Source: JACCVL01 sp963695375
Lineage (GTDB): Bacteria; Actinomycetota; Actinomycetes; Propionibacteriales; Nocardioidaceae
DNA: 64,000 nt
Assembly: GCA_963695375.1 (NCBI GenBank)
Contig: OY968767.1
Coordinates: 992,001-1,056,000, forward strand
Reading direction: 5' to 3'
The notes beneath the pieces were generated by a model. It worked only from the letters and a program-made list of their open reading frames with translations. It ran no database searches and was not told where the DNA came from. The stretch's first letter is position 1. Each line of letters opens with the position of its first letter. Made by a program: the position numbers and the translations under genes. Of the stretch, positions 15,860-24,362 are shown one piece after another.

Positions 15860-16222
15860 TCAGTCCACGGTGGGCGGCGCCCCGGTCTCGCTGACGACCG
15901 GCCGGCCGGCGGCAGCCCAGTCGTGCATGCCGCCCGCGAGGTTGACCGCGTCGACACCGTTCTGCCTGAGGAACGCGGTGGCGCGGGCCGAGCGGCCACC
16001 GAGGTGGCAGACGACGAGCAGCCGCCCGTCCCCGGCCGCGGCCGCCACCTCGACGTGCCGCTCGGCCAGCTGCCCGAGCGGCACGTGCAGCGCACCGGGT
16101 GCGTGGCCGGCCACCCATTCGTGGTCCTCCCGGACGTCCAGGACGGTGACGTCCGGCGGGAGCGACGCGGGCAGGTCGGCGACCGTCGTCGCGGGCGGGG
16201 CGGAGGAGGCGGCGGGGTCCAT
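15860..16222 (-). CDS. Single-domain rhodanese-like protein
   Basis: 120 residues, ATG 16222. The fold is complete: TVLDVREDHEWVAGHAPGALHVPLG near 30-57, catalytic Cys loop CHLGGRS near 80, and the C-terminal AGGMHDW. It should bind and pass on sulfane sulfur. It stands alone between a membrane gene and a divergent GDPD gene, so its partner is unknown. Confidence 0.85.
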   Translation of the reverse strand: MDPAASSAPPATTVADLPASLPPDVTVLDVREDHEWVAGHAPGALHVPLGQLAERHVEVAAAAGDGRLLVVCHLGGRSARATAFLRQNGVDAVNLAGGMHDWAAAGRPVVSETGAPPTVD

Positions 16223-16365
16223 GGGCTCATCCAACCAGCCGGACGGCGACCGCAGAGCCTGTCGCCCGTGAGACACGCCCGGCGCTGCCGGCCCGGCCAG
16301 GACCCGCGCGCCGGGTAGCCTCGTCGGCGGGCTGCCCGTGCGTCGCACACACGTCGGAGGTGCCG

Positions 16366-17193
16366 GTGGCAGCAGCGGCCGAACCGTCCGCACGTCCACA
16401 GGTGGTCGCCCACCGGGGGGCCAGCGAGGACCATGCGGAGCACACTCGCCGCGCCTTCGCCCGGGCCCTGGAAGCCGGTGCCGAAGCCCTCGAGTGCGAC
16501 GTCCGACTCACCGCGGACGGACATCTGGTGTGCGTGCACGACCGCAGGATCGACCGTACGAGCAGCGGGCGGGGTCTGGTCTCGACCCGACCGCTCGCCG
16601 AGCTGGAGCGTGAGGACTTCGTGTCCTGGAAGCAGCCGTGGGCCGACCTCGACGATGAGCGCGAGGACGACGACCGGGACAGCGTGATGACCCTGCAAGC
16701 GGTCTTCGACCTGGTCCGCGACTGGGACCGGCCGGTCCAGCTGGCGGTGGAGACCAAGCACCCGACCCGCTATGCGGGCCTGGTCGAGCAGCGGCTGGTC
16801 GAGCTGCTGCGCCGGTACGGCTGGGCGCACACCGTGCACGGCGAGGAGGCGCGGGTCCGCGTGATGAGCTTCTCCTGGATGTCCCTGCGCCGGGTCCGGG
16901 AGTGGGCCCCCGCGGTCCCGACGGTCTTCTTGCTGGACCGGGTGCCGCTCCGGTTCCGCGACGGGTCGCTGCCGCTCGGCAGCCGGATCGCCGGTCCCTC
17001 GATGGCGATCGTCCGTGCTCACCCGTCCTACGTGCAGCGGGCCCGCGAGAGCGGACATCGAGTGCATGTATGGGTCGTGAACGACGACGCGGACCTGGAG
17101 CTGTGCCACCGGCTCGGCGTGGACGCCGTCATCACCGACCGGCCGGGGCATGCCCTGCGACTGTTCGCCGAGCTGGCGGACGCCGCCCAGTGA
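16366..17193 (+). CDS. Glycerophosphodiester phosphodiesterase
   Basis: 275 residues; GTG 16366 is preferred over GTG 16360 because GGAGG ends 5 nt before it. The TIM-barrel GDPD signature is clear: AHRGASEDHAEHT near 17, ALECDVRLTADGHLVCVHD near 44-62 (Glu and Asp metal ligands and catalytic His), and VHVWVVNDDADL near the end. It hydrolyses deacylated phospholipids to glycerol-3-phosphate and an alcohol. No signal peptide, so probably cytoplasmic. Confidence 0.88.
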   Translation: MAAAAEPSARPQVVAHRGASEDHAEHTRRAFARALEAGAEALECDVRLTADGHLVCVHDRRIDRTSSGRGLVSTRPLAELEREDFVSWKQPWADLDDEREDDDRDSVMTLQAVFDLVRDWDRPVQLAVETKHPTRYAGLVEQRLVELLRRYGWAHTVHGEEARVRVMSFSWMSLRRVREWAPAVPTVFLLDRVPLRFRDGSLPLGSRIAGPSMAIVRAHPSYVQRARESGHRVHVWVVNDDADLELCHRLGVDAVITDRPGHALRLFAELADAAQ

Positions 17194-17201
17194 CCTCCGC
17201 C

Positions 17202-17227
17202 GTTTCGGATCCGGCTGGATCGGGAAG
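17202..17227 (+). promoter_or_regulatory. Possible SigB-type stress promoter
   Basis: GTTTC, 15 nt, then GGGAAG resembles the actinobacterial SigB/SigF-type GTTT-N14-16-GGGTA pattern. The predicted start point falls at about ATG 17235 of the anti-sigma-type gene just downstream. The last -10 bases differ from consensus. Confidence 0.4.
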
Positions 17228-17234
17228 AACTGGG

Positions 17235-17693
17235 ATGAGGAGGGCAATTCTGTTCGGGAGTATGGAAGGTGCACGGGAGACGGGCGCCACGGTGACCGCA
17301 CACGGTCAGACGTCGCGCCGGGTGGTGCTGCCCTCGTCGGTGACCTCGGTACGAACCGCGCGCACCCAGCTCGCGGGCTTCCTGCACGAGTTCGGTGTCC
17401 GCGACGCGGCGATCGACGACGCGGTCGTGATCTTGTCCGAGCTCGTGACCAATGCCGTGCGGCACGCTCGGCACGGCCCGGGAGCAACGCTGCGGGTGGA
17501 GTGGTCCCTCAAGCAGCAGCGACTGCGGCTCCGGGTGACCGACGCCGGGGCGGCGGGTCGCAGCCGCCCGCTGCACGACAGCGGAGCGGTCGGCGGTCGC
17601 GGGCTGTCGATCGTCGCGGCGCTGGCGGACTCCTGGACGCTGGAGCGGGCCGAGCAGGGGACGACCGTCACGGCCTACCTGACCGTGCCCTAG
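17235..17693 (+). CDS. Anti-sigma-factor-type ATP-binding protein (RsbW/SpoIIAB-like)
   Basis: 152 residues from ATG 17235 (ATG 17262 is an alternative). The GHKL ATPase boxes are present: N-box ELVTNAVRHA near residue 74, the Asp of VTDAG near 104, and the Gly box SGAVGGRGLSIVAALAD near 120. Small proteins of this type bind alternative sigma factors or phosphorylate anti-anti-sigma proteins. No sigma factor or STAS protein lies beside it. The TAG stop codon forms the first half of the -10 hexamer of the next gene. Confidence 0.85.
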   Translation: MRRAILFGSMEGARETGATVTAHGQTSRRVVLPSSVTSVRTARTQLAGFLHEFGVRDAAIDDAVVILSELVTNAVRHARHGPGATLRVEWSLKQQRLRLRVTDAGAAGRSRPLHDSGAVGGRGLSIVAALADSWTLERAEQGTTVTAYLTVP

Positions 17694-17696
17694 GGT
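17691..17696 (+). promoter_or_regulatory. -10 hexamer overlapping a stop codon
   Basis: TAGGGT starts at the TAG stop of the anti-sigma gene and ends 6 nt before GTG 17703. Confidence 0.55.
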
Positions 17697-17702
17697 CGCC
17701 CG

Positions 17703-18665
17703 GTGGGCAAGAAGGCCAGGGTGAAGCAGCGCGCCGCCTCGCCGGTCGCCGACGGGTCCGCGACGTCGGCCGAGGTGGGTCCGCGACAACCCTGCCCGTG
17801 TGGCTCCGGTCGGCGGTTCAAGCACTGCCACGGCCGGGAGGGCGGCGCCGTCCCCTATGTGGCGCGCACCTTCGAGGGTCTTCCGGGCGAGTGCGATCTG
17901 GTGGCGCTTCGGGAGATCGTCCCCGCGGCGACCGCGCCGCTGCCGCTGCGGGCCGACGTCGCGGACGGTCGCGAGGTGACGATCTGCACGTTGTTGCCGA
18001 TGGCCACGCCTGCGGTGGTCCGGGCCGACGGCTCGGTGTGGCTCGGCCTCCAGGTTCGCGCGAACTTCGGCGACATCAGCCGCGATCTGGCGCACACGCT
18101 CGAGCTCGCGCTGGCCGCCGAGCCGGGCAGCCAGATCGGGCTCGAGGCGCCACCACCGCCCGGACCGCGCCTCCAGGACCTGGTCGATCCGGCAGCGGAG
18201 CTGACGGTCACCGTGCACGACGGTTTCGACTTCTGGATCGCCGGTGCCGAGGACCCCGAGGGCGAGCTGGCCGCCGCGTTGCAGTCGGCCAACGACGCCG
18301 CGGCGCCGACCAGCCGGCTGACGTCGGTCGACGCGGCGTACTGGACCCGGATGGGGGAGCACGAGTTCGTGCGGTGGGTGCTGCCGCACGACGAAGGCAG
18401 GGTGCTGGACGCCCTGGCCCGGATGCACGCGGCCGGTGAGGACCGGCTGGGCGACGACGGCCGGCTGCTGGGGATGTTCCGCTCGCACGGGTTGGTCGCC
18501 CCGGTGTGGGAGCTCCCCGTCGGGACCGGTCCCGACGAGTTCGACCGGCGCCTCGGCGAGACCGCGGGGTTGCTCGATGCGGCGGTCGCCGACGAGACGC
18601 CGCTGACCGCGGAAGAGCGCGCAGCGCGCAACGGGCTGGCCACCCGGCAGCTCACGATCCGTTAG
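17703..18665 (+). CDS. DUF5926 family protein with SEC-C zinc motif
   Basis: 320 residues, GTG start. The N-terminus is basic, then carries a SEC-C motif CPCGSGRRFKHCHG (about 31-44), a zinc site found in SecA and other nucleic-acid or ribosome-linked proteins. The conserved FEGLPGECDLVALREIVPAA block (about 57-76) is typical of DUF5926, an actinobacterial family of unknown function. No export signal. A strong hairpin follows before the convergent arginine deiminase gene. Confidence 0.85.
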   Translation: MGKKARVKQRAASPVADGSATSAEVGPRQPCPCGSGRRFKHCHGREGGAVPYVARTFEGLPGECDLVALREIVPAATAPLPLRADVADGREVTICTLLPMATPAVVRADGSVWLGLQVRANFGDISRDLAHTLELALAAEPGSQIGLEAPPPPGPRLQDLVDPAAELTVTVHDGFDFWIAGAEDPEGELAAALQSANDAAAPTSRLTSVDAAYWTRMGEHEFVRWVLPHDEGRVLDALARMHAAGEDRLGDDGRLLGMFRSHGLVAPVWELPVGTGPDEFDRRLGETAGLLDAAVADETPLTAEERAARNGLATRQLTIR

Positions 18666-18792
18666 CCGACGACTGCTGCGCGTGTCATTGGTCGGCCCGG
18701 CGGCCGGACTCTGCTGCCCTTACGGGCAATCACGGTCTGCCGCTGGGGAGATCGCGTTGCGGACGGCTGACCCGCGGCCTACGCTGAAAGTC

Positions 18793-18832
18793 GCCCGGTC
18801 GTCGTTGTTTCCCCCGTCAGCGACGGCCGGGC
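18793..18832. terminator. Hairpin between convergent genes
   Basis: The 12-nt arms GCCCGGTCGTCG and CGACGGCCGGGC pair with one mismatch around a 16-nt loop. It lies between the DUF5926 (+) and arginine deiminase (-) stops and could end both transcripts. A T-rich loop is present but no terminal T-run. Confidence 0.6.
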
Positions 18833-18881
18833 CTCATGCTGTCCGGACCGGGAACCAGCGTTGCCGGCCCTGACCGGCCAG

Positions 18882-20130
18882 TCAGCCCCCGAGAGCGTCG
18901 CGGCTGACCGGACAGGACATGCACCGGGGTCCGCCACGACCGGAGCCCAGCTCCGAGCCGGAGATCGCGATCACCTCGATCCCCGCCTTCTCCAACCGCT
19001 CGTTCGTCTCCACGTTGCGCTCGTAGGCCACCGTGAGCCGGGGGGCAACGGCGAGGGTGTTGTTCCCGTCGTCCCACTGCTCGCGCTCGGCGGTCACCGG
19101 GTCGAGCCCGGTGTCGATGCGGTGCATCCGGTCGATGCCCATCGCGGTGGGCCGCCGCCTCCAGGAAGGGGGCCGGCGGCGCCACCTGCAGGGCAACCGT
19201 GGCCGGGTCGTCGGCGGCTGCCAGCGGCCCCGGGCCGCCCTCGGCAGCCGTCACCGCATGGGCGAGCAGGTTGTCGGCGATGTTGGGATACATCACCACC
19301 TTGTCGACGTCGACCATCGTCACCACGGTGTCCAGGTGCATGGTCGCCCGCTCCTGGGTGATCGGGACGGCGAGCACGGTGTGCGCCAGCCCGGCGCCGA
19401 GGACCTGGCGGGCGAAGCGCTCGGCCCCGGCGGGCGTGGTGCGCTCCCCGACCCCGACCGCGATCACGCCTTCGGACAGCAGCAGCACGTCGCCGCCCTC
19501 CACGTGCTCCAGGTGCCAGCCGTGCATCCGGTCGGCGTCGGCGAAGCGGGGGTGGTGGGTGTAGACCAGCTCGGTGAGCTGGGTCTCCCGCTCCCGCGCC
19601 GGCATGGCGAGACTGGTGACGGCGACGCGGCCGGGCAGCCACACCGACGAGTCCCGGGTGAACAGCAGGTTCGGCAGCGGGTCGATGAGGAAGTCGTCGT
19701 GGGCGAGCAGGCTCGTGACGAGGCTCCTGCCGACCCGCACCTCGTCGTTGCGGAGCCCCGCGGTCAGCGTCTGCGCCAGCGTGTGCGGCGCCTGCTCGTG
19801 CAGTGCGCGGCGCAGGTGCCGGCGCAGCGAGTCGCCCAGGCGCAGGCTGTGCGTGACCTGGCGGATCGCGACGTCTCGGGCCTGCTCGTCGGCCAGCGTC
19901 TCGGTGAGCAGCTCGCTGAGGTAAAGCACCTCGACACCGTGCCCGCGCAGGGCGTCGGCGAAGGCGTCGTGCTCCTCTTGTGCCCGCCCGACCCAGGGGA
20001 TCCCGTCGAACAGCAGCGAGTCGTTGTTGCGGGGCGTGAGGCGGCGCAGCTCGTTGCCGGGCCGGTGCAGCAGCACCGTCCGGAGCGGGCCGACCTCGCT
20101 GGCGGCACCGAGCGGCGCGGAGGTGGTCAT
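18882..20130 (-). pseudogene. arcA: Arginine deiminase, interrupted by a frameshift
   Basis: From ATG 20130 one frame gives the N-terminal three quarters of arginine deiminase (EVGPLRTVLLHRPGNELRRLTP; FTRDSSVW; HLEHVEGGDVLLLSEG). At about 19150 it loses the family pattern, which resumes one frame over (MGIDRMHRIDTG; EQWDDGNNTLAVAP; CMSCPVSRDAL). The catalytic Cys lies in that second part, so the gene as read would make inactive enzyme. One extra base in the CCC run at 19149-19151 explains the shift. The enzyme converts arginine to citrulline and ammonia. No arcB, arcC or arcD is nearby. Assembly error is possible. Confidence 0.88.
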
Positions 20131-20138
20131 GGACGCGG

Positions 20139-20144
20139 AGCGTA
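20139..20144 (-). promoter_or_regulatory. -10 hexamer of the arginine deiminase gene
   Basis: TACGCT on the minus strand ends 8 nt before ATG 20130. Confidence 0.5.
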
Positions 20145-20159
20145 GCGAGCCGCGGGCGG

Positions 20160-20765
20160 TCAACCCGCGAGCACCTCGTACGTCGTGAGGCCGGCAAGCA
20201 ACAGGCAGACGCTCGCACCCGCATAGTGCAGTGTGGACAGTCGCACCCGCTGCAGCAGCAGCCGGCCGGCCGCGGCGGCCAGGCCGGACACCGCGAGCAG
20301 CGCCAGCCAGGCACCGGCGAAGACCGAGACCGGGTCGAAGCGTTGCACCAGGCTGACCGTCAGCAGCTGGGACAGGTCGCCCCACTCGGCGGCGACGATC
20401 ACCACGAAGGACAGCCACCCGGCGGCCGCGAAGCTCCGCTGCCCCTGTGCCCGGCGGGCGTAGGTCGCCTCCTGGGACCGCTCCGCGGCATCGGCCTTCG
20501 GGGCGGCCCGGAGCAGCAGCACCGCACCCAGCGCGAAGATGCCGGCCGCGACCAGCCGCACCGGGTCCGCCGGGAGCTGCGCCAGTGCCTGGCCGGCGAG
20601 GACCGCGACCGCGGTCTGGACGCCGAAGGCCAGCCCGACGCCCAGCCAGACCGCCAGCGGACGGTACCGGGTGGAGAGCACCAGGGTGGCGACGAAGGTC
20701 TTGTCCGGGAGCTCGACGACGAAGATGGTGGCGAACGTCGTGACCAGGGCGCCGAGGTCGATCAT
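20160..20765 (-). CDS. GDT1/TMEM165-family cation transporter
   Basis: 201 residues with six membrane helices in two repeated halves. Each half carries the acidic family motif: ELPDKT (about 18-23, variant of E-x-G-D-K-T) and EWGDLS (about 129-134). UPF0016 proteins export Mn2+ or Ca2+ against protons. It lies 25 nt after the end of the fused lar gene on the same strand and could be co-transcribed with it, though any metal link to nickel-pincer cofactor synthesis is only suggestive. Confidence 0.85.
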   Translation of the reverse strand: MIDLGALVTTFATIFVVELPDKTFVATLVLSTRYRPLAVWLGVGLAFGVQTAVAVLAGQALAQLPADPVRLVAAGIFALGAVLLLRAAPKADAAERSQEATYARRAQGQRSFAAAGWLSFVVIVAAEWGDLSQLLTVSLVQRFDPVSVFAGAWLALLAVSGLAAAAGRLLLQRVRLSTLHYAGASVCLLLAGLTTYEVLAG

Positions 20766-20790
20766 CGGCCAGGGTCGGCGGGGGGCCGGC

Positions 20791-22938
20791 TCACTGCTCG
20801 ACGGCCCGGGCCAGGGCGGCCGCCTCGGCGAGCACGGCCTTGACCGGTCGGTTGGTCTGCCGGGCCACCGCGGCGACGTCCTCGTACTCCGGCTGGAGGT
20901 TGAGCAGCCGCCCATTCCGGGCGGCGGTCTTGACCCGCACCGGGTGTCCGTCGACATGGACCACCAGCTCGCCGCGGTCCAGCGCGACCTTGTCCACCTC
21001 GTGGACGCGGAGGCCGATCGTGGTGGTCTCGGCGAATGCGACCTGTTCGACGGCTGCCCGGACCTCCGGGCGGACGAGGACCGACAGGGTGTGCGCCGGC
21101 CGGCCCTTCTTCATCAAGATCGGGGTCAGCCAGGCATCGGAGGCGCCGGCCTCGAGCAGCCGGGTGAGCACGTTCGGCCACAGCCGCGGGTCCAGGTCGT
21201 CCACGTTGGCCTGCAGCAGCAGCGGGCGGGAGCCGGGGGCGGCGGCTGTCGGGGTCCGTGCCGAGACGGTGGTCCGGCCCACGAGCAGTCGAACGACGTT
21301 GGGATGCCCGCCGTGGTCCCGGCCGCCGGCCCCGATCCCGACCTGCTCGACCGTCATCGGCGGCTGCGGACCGAAGTCCTCGGCGGCCGCGCTCAGCAGG
21401 GCTGCACCGGTGGGGGTCGCCAGCTCGGCGTCCACCGGCCCACCCAGGGTCGGGATGCCGGTGAGCAACGCGGTGACCGCGGGCGTCGGCACCGGCAGCC
21501 GGCCGTGCGCGGCGTCGACATGACCACCGCCGACGGCGATCGGTGATCCGACGAGGCGGTCCAGTCGCAGGTGGACCAGCCCGGCGCAGACGCCGACCAC
21601 GTCCGCGATCGCGTCGAGGGCGCCCACCTCGTGGAACCGCACGTCGTCGGGATCGACACCGTGCACCGCCGCCTCTGCCTGTGCCAACCGGCCGAACGTG
21701 TCGGTGGCCAGCGCGTGCACCCGCTCCTCCAGGTCAGCCTCGTCCAGGAGCGCGCGCACGTCGGACCAGCCGCGGTGCGGAGCCGGGTCGTGCCGGCCGG
21801 GGCCGTCGGCCGCTGCGCCGTCCGCGGTCAGCACCTGGACCCGCACGGCCCGCAACCCGGCCCGCTGCACCTGCTCGGTGCGCAGCGTCAGCGGCTCCGG
21901 GCTCACCGCGTCCACCGCAGCCTGCAGCACCTCGAGCGGGACCCCGGCGTCGACGAGGGCGCCGAGCAGCATGTCGCCGCTGACCCCGGAGGAGGCGTCC
22001 ACCCAGCCGACTGAGCCGGGGCTGCCGGTCGCACCCGCTGCCGTGCTGAGGGCGGCCTGCGCCGCGCCGGCGCCGCGATCGGCCGCGTCGGGCGTCGACG
22101 GGTGGCCCGGCGGGTGGCCCGGTGGGTGGCCCGGGGGGTGGCCCGGTGGCGCGGCGGCGTCCGGACCTGCCGGCCGGCCGTCGGCAGCGGTCGCCCGGGC
22201 GACGCGGGCGGCGAACACCCCCGCCCCGAAGCCGTTGTCGATGTTCACGACCGTGACGCCGGGCGCACAGGAGTTCAGCATGCCGAGCAAGGCGGCCACG
22301 CCGCCGAAGCTCGCGCCGTATCCGACGCTGGTCGGCACCGCCACCAGCGGCGCTCCCACCAGCCCGCCGACGACGCTCGGCAGCGCCCCCTCCATGCCGG
22401 CCACGACCACCAGGCAGTCGGCCTCGGCCAGCATCGAGCGGGCGTCCAGGATCCGATGCAGCCCGGCCACCCCCACGTCGGTCACCAGCCGGACCCGGGC
22501 GCCGAAGACCTCGGCGGTCAGCACCGCCTCGCGGGCGACGGGAAGGTCCGACGTGCCCGCACAGACCACGCAGACCGTCCCCCGCGGCGCCGGTCCGGAG
22601 CCGCTCACTGGGCCGAGAGTGGCCGCCCGGGCGACGGGGTCGATCCGTGCCGCCGGCAGCCGCTCGGACACCGCGGCCCGGGTCGGGTCGTCCAGCCGGG
22701 TGGCCAGCACGGCGCGGTCCGGGTGCGCCTCGGCGAGCGAACGCAGGATCTCCACGACCTGGTCCGGTGTCTTGCCACTGCCGAGCACCACCTCGGGGTC
22801 GCCGGTCCGCCGGTGCCGGTCCACGTCCAGCCGGGCGTAGCCGAGGTGCAGGGTCGGGTCGCCGTCGACGAACCCGTCCACCGGCGCGGCCGCGGCGTCG
22901 ACGTCAATGACCGGCGGCCTGTCGAACCCTTCCTTCAC
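20791..22938 (-). CDS. Fused LarB-LarC nickel-pincer cofactor synthesis protein
   Basis: 715 residues in one frame. Residues about 1-260 are LarB, which carboxylates nicotinic acid adenine dinucleotide (PEVVLGSGKTPDQVVEIL; CAGTSDLPVAREA; VVAGMEGALPSVVGGL; VPTSVGYGASFGG; NIDNGFGAG). A low-complexity linker with four PGHP units (264-280) joins it to LarC (about 305-715), the CTP-dependent nickel insertase (VDASSGVSGDMLLGAL; FHEVGALDAIADVVG; TPTGAALL; QANVDDLDP; GRPAHTLSVL). LarB and LarC are usually separate genes, and LarC is made by frameshifting in lactobacilli. LarE and LarA are not in the window. Confidence 0.9.
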   Translation of the reverse strand: MKEGFDRPPVIDVDAAAAPVDGFVDGDPTLHLGYARLDVDRHRRTGDPEVVLGSGKTPDQVVEILRSLAEAHPDRAVLATRLDDPTRAAVSERLPAARIDPVARAATLGPVSGSGPAPRGTVCVVCAGTSDLPVAREAVLTAEVFGARVRLVTDVGVAGLHRILDARSMLAEADCLVVVAGMEGALPSVVGGLVGAPLVAVPTSVGYGASFGGVAALLGMLNSCAPGVTVVNIDNGFGAGVFAARVARATAADGRPAGPDAAAPPGHPPGHPPGHPPGHPSTPDAADRGAGAAQAALSTAAGATGSPGSVGWVDASSGVSGDMLLGALVDAGVPLEVLQAAVDAVSPEPLTLRTEQVQRAGLRAVRVQVLTADGAAADGPGRHDPAPHRGWSDVRALLDEADLEERVHALATDTFGRLAQAEAAVHGVDPDDVRFHEVGALDAIADVVGVCAGLVHLRLDRLVGSPIAVGGGHVDAAHGRLPVPTPAVTALLTGIPTLGGPVDAELATPTGAALLSAAAEDFGPQPPMTVEQVGIGAGGRDHGGHPNVVRLLVGRTTVSARTPTAAAPGSRPLLLQANVDDLDPRLWPNVLTRLLEAGASDAWLTPILMKKGRPAHTLSVLVRPEVRAAVEQVAFAETTTIGLRVHEVDKVALDRGELVVHVDGHPVRVKTAARNGRLLNLQPEYEDVAAVARQTNRPVKAVLAEAAALARAVEQ
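22100..22149 (-). repeat. 12-bp coding repeat in the LarB-LarC linker
   Basis: Four units of CCGGGTGGCCAC-type sequence read on the minus strand encode Pro-Gly-His-Pro repeats. They mark the junction of the two fused enzymes and may vary in copy number between strains. Confidence 0.85.
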
Positions 22939-22945
22939 GGCCGCG

Positions 22946-22951
22946 AATGTA
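22946..22951 (-). promoter_or_regulatory. -10 hexamer of the larBC gene
   Basis: TACATT on the minus strand ends 7 nt before GTG 22938. Only 4 bp separate it from the -10 hexamer of pheA on the other strand. Confidence 0.55.
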
Positions 22952-22955
22952 GCCC

Positions 22956-22961
22956 TACGCT
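22956..22961 (+). promoter_or_regulatory. -10 hexamer of pheA
   Basis: TACGCT ends 6 nt before ATG 22968, back to back with the larBC hexamer. Confidence 0.6.
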
Positions 22962-22967
22962 GGCCCG

Positions 22968-23906
22968 ATGCCCGGAGTCCCTCCCGCCCGCTACGCCTAC
23001 CTGGGACCGGCGGGCACGTTCACCGAGCAGGCGCTGCGCGCCCTGCCGGCCGCCCGCGGCGCCCGCGCGGAGCCGTACCTCGGGGTCACCGAGGCGCTCG
23101 ACGCGGTCCGCGAGGGGGCGGCCGACGGAGCGGTCGTCCCGCTGGAGAACTCCGTCGAGGGCTCGGTGTCGGTCACGCTGGACGAGCTGGCGGTGGGCGA
23201 ACCGCTGGTCATCACCCGGGAGGTGACCGTCCCGGTCGAGCTGGCGCTGCTCAGCCGGCCGGGCCGCGACCTCTACGCGGTGCGCACCGTGGCCACCCAC
23301 CCGCATGCCGCCGCGCAGTGCCGCGGCTGGCTGGCGCGACACCTGCCCGGCGTGGAGGTGGTGCCGGTCGGGTCGACCGCCCAGGCGGCGGCGTCGGTCG
23401 CCGGGCCGGACGCGATCTACGACGCGGCGATCGCGGCACCGATCGCCGCCGAGCACTACCGGCTCGCGGTGCTCGCGCACCGGATCGGGGACAACCCGGA
23501 CGCCGTCACCCGGTTCGTGCTGGTCTCCCGGCCCGGCGGGCTGCCGGCGCGGACCGGCGCGGACAAGACCAGCGTGGTCGCGTTCATCCGGGACGACCAC
23601 CCGGGCGCGCTGATGGAGGTGCTGGACCAGTTCGCGCTGCGCGGGGTCAACCTGACCCGGATCGAGTCCCGGCCCACCGGGACGGCGCTGGGCCGGTACT
23701 GCTTCTCCATCGACTGCGAGGGGCACGTGGCCGAGGCACGGGTGGGCGAGGCGCTGATGGGACTGCGCCGGGTGTGTGCCGACGTGCGGTTCCTGGGCTC
23801 CTACCCGCGCCTGGACGGGGTCGAGACGCCGGTGCGCGCCGGCACCGGGGACACCGACTTCGCCGATGCGGTGTCCTGGTTGGCGCGGCTGCGCGAAGGA
23901 CGCTGA
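22968..23906 (+). CDS. pheA: Prephenate dehydratase
   Basis: 312 residues. The N-terminal catalytic part opens with RYAYLGPAGTFTEQAL and carries VPLENSVEGSVSVTLDEL (about 60-77), where the Thr and Ser/Glu contact prephenate. An ACT domain follows (about 200-280) with GALMEVLDQF and the ESRP motif (IESRPTGTALGRYCF) that binds phenylalanine for feedback control. It makes phenylpyruvate in phenylalanine synthesis. No chorismate mutase domain is fused. Confidence 0.95.
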   Translation: MPGVPPARYAYLGPAGTFTEQALRALPAARGARAEPYLGVTEALDAVREGAADGAVVPLENSVEGSVSVTLDELAVGEPLVITREVTVPVELALLSRPGRDLYAVRTVATHPHAAAQCRGWLARHLPGVEVVPVGSTAQAAASVAGPDAIYDAAIAAPIAAEHYRLAVLAHRIGDNPDAVTRFVLVSRPGGLPARTGADKTSVVAFIRDDHPGALMEVLDQFALRGVNLTRIESRPTGTALGRYCFSIDCEGHVAEARVGEALMGLRRVCADVRFLGSYPRLDGVETPVRAGTGDTDFADAVSWLARLREGR

Positions 23907-23915
23907 GGCTGCGCA

Positions 23916-23921
23916 TAGGGT
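23916..23921 (+). promoter_or_regulatory. -10 hexamer of the DUF4446 gene
   Basis: TAGGGT, 10 nt after the pheA stop, ends 7 nt before GTG 23929. Confidence 0.55.
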
Positions 23922-23928
23922 CTGGGCC

Positions 23929-24342
23929 GTGAGCGCAGACGTCGCAGCCCTGACCGGCATCCTCGCCCTGGTCGTCGCGGTCACCGCCCTGGTGGTCGCC
24001 GTGGTCGCCCTGCGGCGGTCCGCCGCGTCGGCACGGCGGCGGGCGCGCCGGGCGGTGCCGCCGGACCTGGACGCGGTCGCCCGGGCGGTCAGCGAGCTCC
24101 GCGTCGAGGCCTCGCGGGCGCTGCGGCACCTGGCGGTGGTGCGCTACGACGCCTTCGGCGACATGGGCGGCCATTTGTCCTGGTCGCTCGCCGTCGTGGA
24201 CGACGAGGGAGACGGCGTGGTGCTCACCGCGATTCATGGCCGGTCGGACACCCGCACGTACGCCAAGAACATCGCCGACTGGACCAGCAGCACCCAGCTG
24301 TCGCCGGAGGAGACCGAAGCGGTGGCCCTCGCCCGGCGCTGA
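23929..24342 (+). CDS. DUF4446 family membrane-anchored protein
   Basis: 137 residues. One N-terminal membrane helix (LTGILALVVAVTALVVAVVAL) leads to a basic stretch and a soluble domain with the family block LAVVRYDAFGDMGGHLSWSLA, then VVLTAIHGRSDTRTYAK and LSPEET near the end. Function unknown. The family commonly sits next to pheA and serS in actinobacteria, as here. Confidence 0.85.
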   Translation: MSADVAALTGILALVVAVTALVVAVVALRRSAASARRRARRAVPPDLDAVARAVSELRVEASRALRHLAVVRYDAFGDMGGHLSWSLAVVDDEGDGVVLTAIHGRSDTRTYAKNIADWTSSTQLSPEETEAVALARR

Positions 24343-24362
24343 CGAGCCGGCGCGAGCCGACG

